Assembly: GCA_958349075.1 (NCBI GenBank)
Contig: CATWBR010000236.1
Span: forward strand, 1-7,097
Direction: 5' to 3'
DNA from: an uncultured Clostridium sp.
GTDB taxonomy: Bacteria > Bacillota > Clostridia > Lachnospirales > Lachnospiraceae
DNA length: 7,097 bases
The translations under genes were made by a program, and so were the position numbers. Below the pieces are notes generated by a model. It saw only the letters and a program-made list of their open reading frames with translations, searched no databases and was not told the origin of the DNA. Positions 7,041 through 7,097 of this stretch are shown here, piece after piece (position 1 is the first letter of the stretch; every line of letters starts with the position of its first letter).

Positions 7041-7097
7041 TTAAATGGGCAGTGGGAAGGAGAAAAACACGGCGGGCGGCTTTGCCGGTATTTGAAG

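Overview
The window looks like chromosome from a gut-type Clostridia, most likely Lachnospiraceae. The evidence is mid-range GC, strong AGGAGG-type ribosome binding sites, a clostridial-style guaB, and a small two-helix membrane protein next to guaB that resembles DUF6106 (family named from memory). All real genes lie on the + strand. Genus and species cannot be fixed from the sequence alone.

Layout. Positions 1-266 hold no gene: there is a foldback repeat (23-104) and a 14-bp perfect hairpin (140-175). Positions 267-3854 are a tightly overlapping three-gene operon for a ribose/AI-2-type carbohydrate ABC importer: a double-domain ATPase followed by two different permeases. No substrate-binding protein is in the window, so the substrate is unknown. 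Positions 3855-4847 are about 1 kb without a convincing gene. This stretch holds two related foldback elements, A (3866-4149) and B (4431-4751), in opposite orientation around a 281-bp spacer. Positions 4848-5351 encode a 167-residue putative membrane protein. Positions 5389-6944 are guaB (IMP dehydrogenase) with its own sigma-A-type promoter, followed by a strong intrinsic terminator at 7001-7040. The last 57 bases show nothing I can support.

How the parts relate. The importer genes are translationally coupled (4-bp and 8-bp overlaps) and should be made as one unit. The ATPase appears asymmetric: one composite ATP site is intact, and the other has lost key residues in Walker A, Walker B, the signature and the H-loop. 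guaB is a housekeeping purine gene and probably a separate transcription unit, possibly with read-through from the small membrane-protein gene.

The most unusual content is the pair of foldback elements. Each can fold on itself from end to end. The two share a 45-bp perfectly identical outer arm in inverted orientation. At least two stem positions differ between the copies by paired changes that keep base pairing. This suggests a mobile or structured-RNA repeat family rather than random intergenic DNA. I cannot check its copy number or novelty without a genome search.
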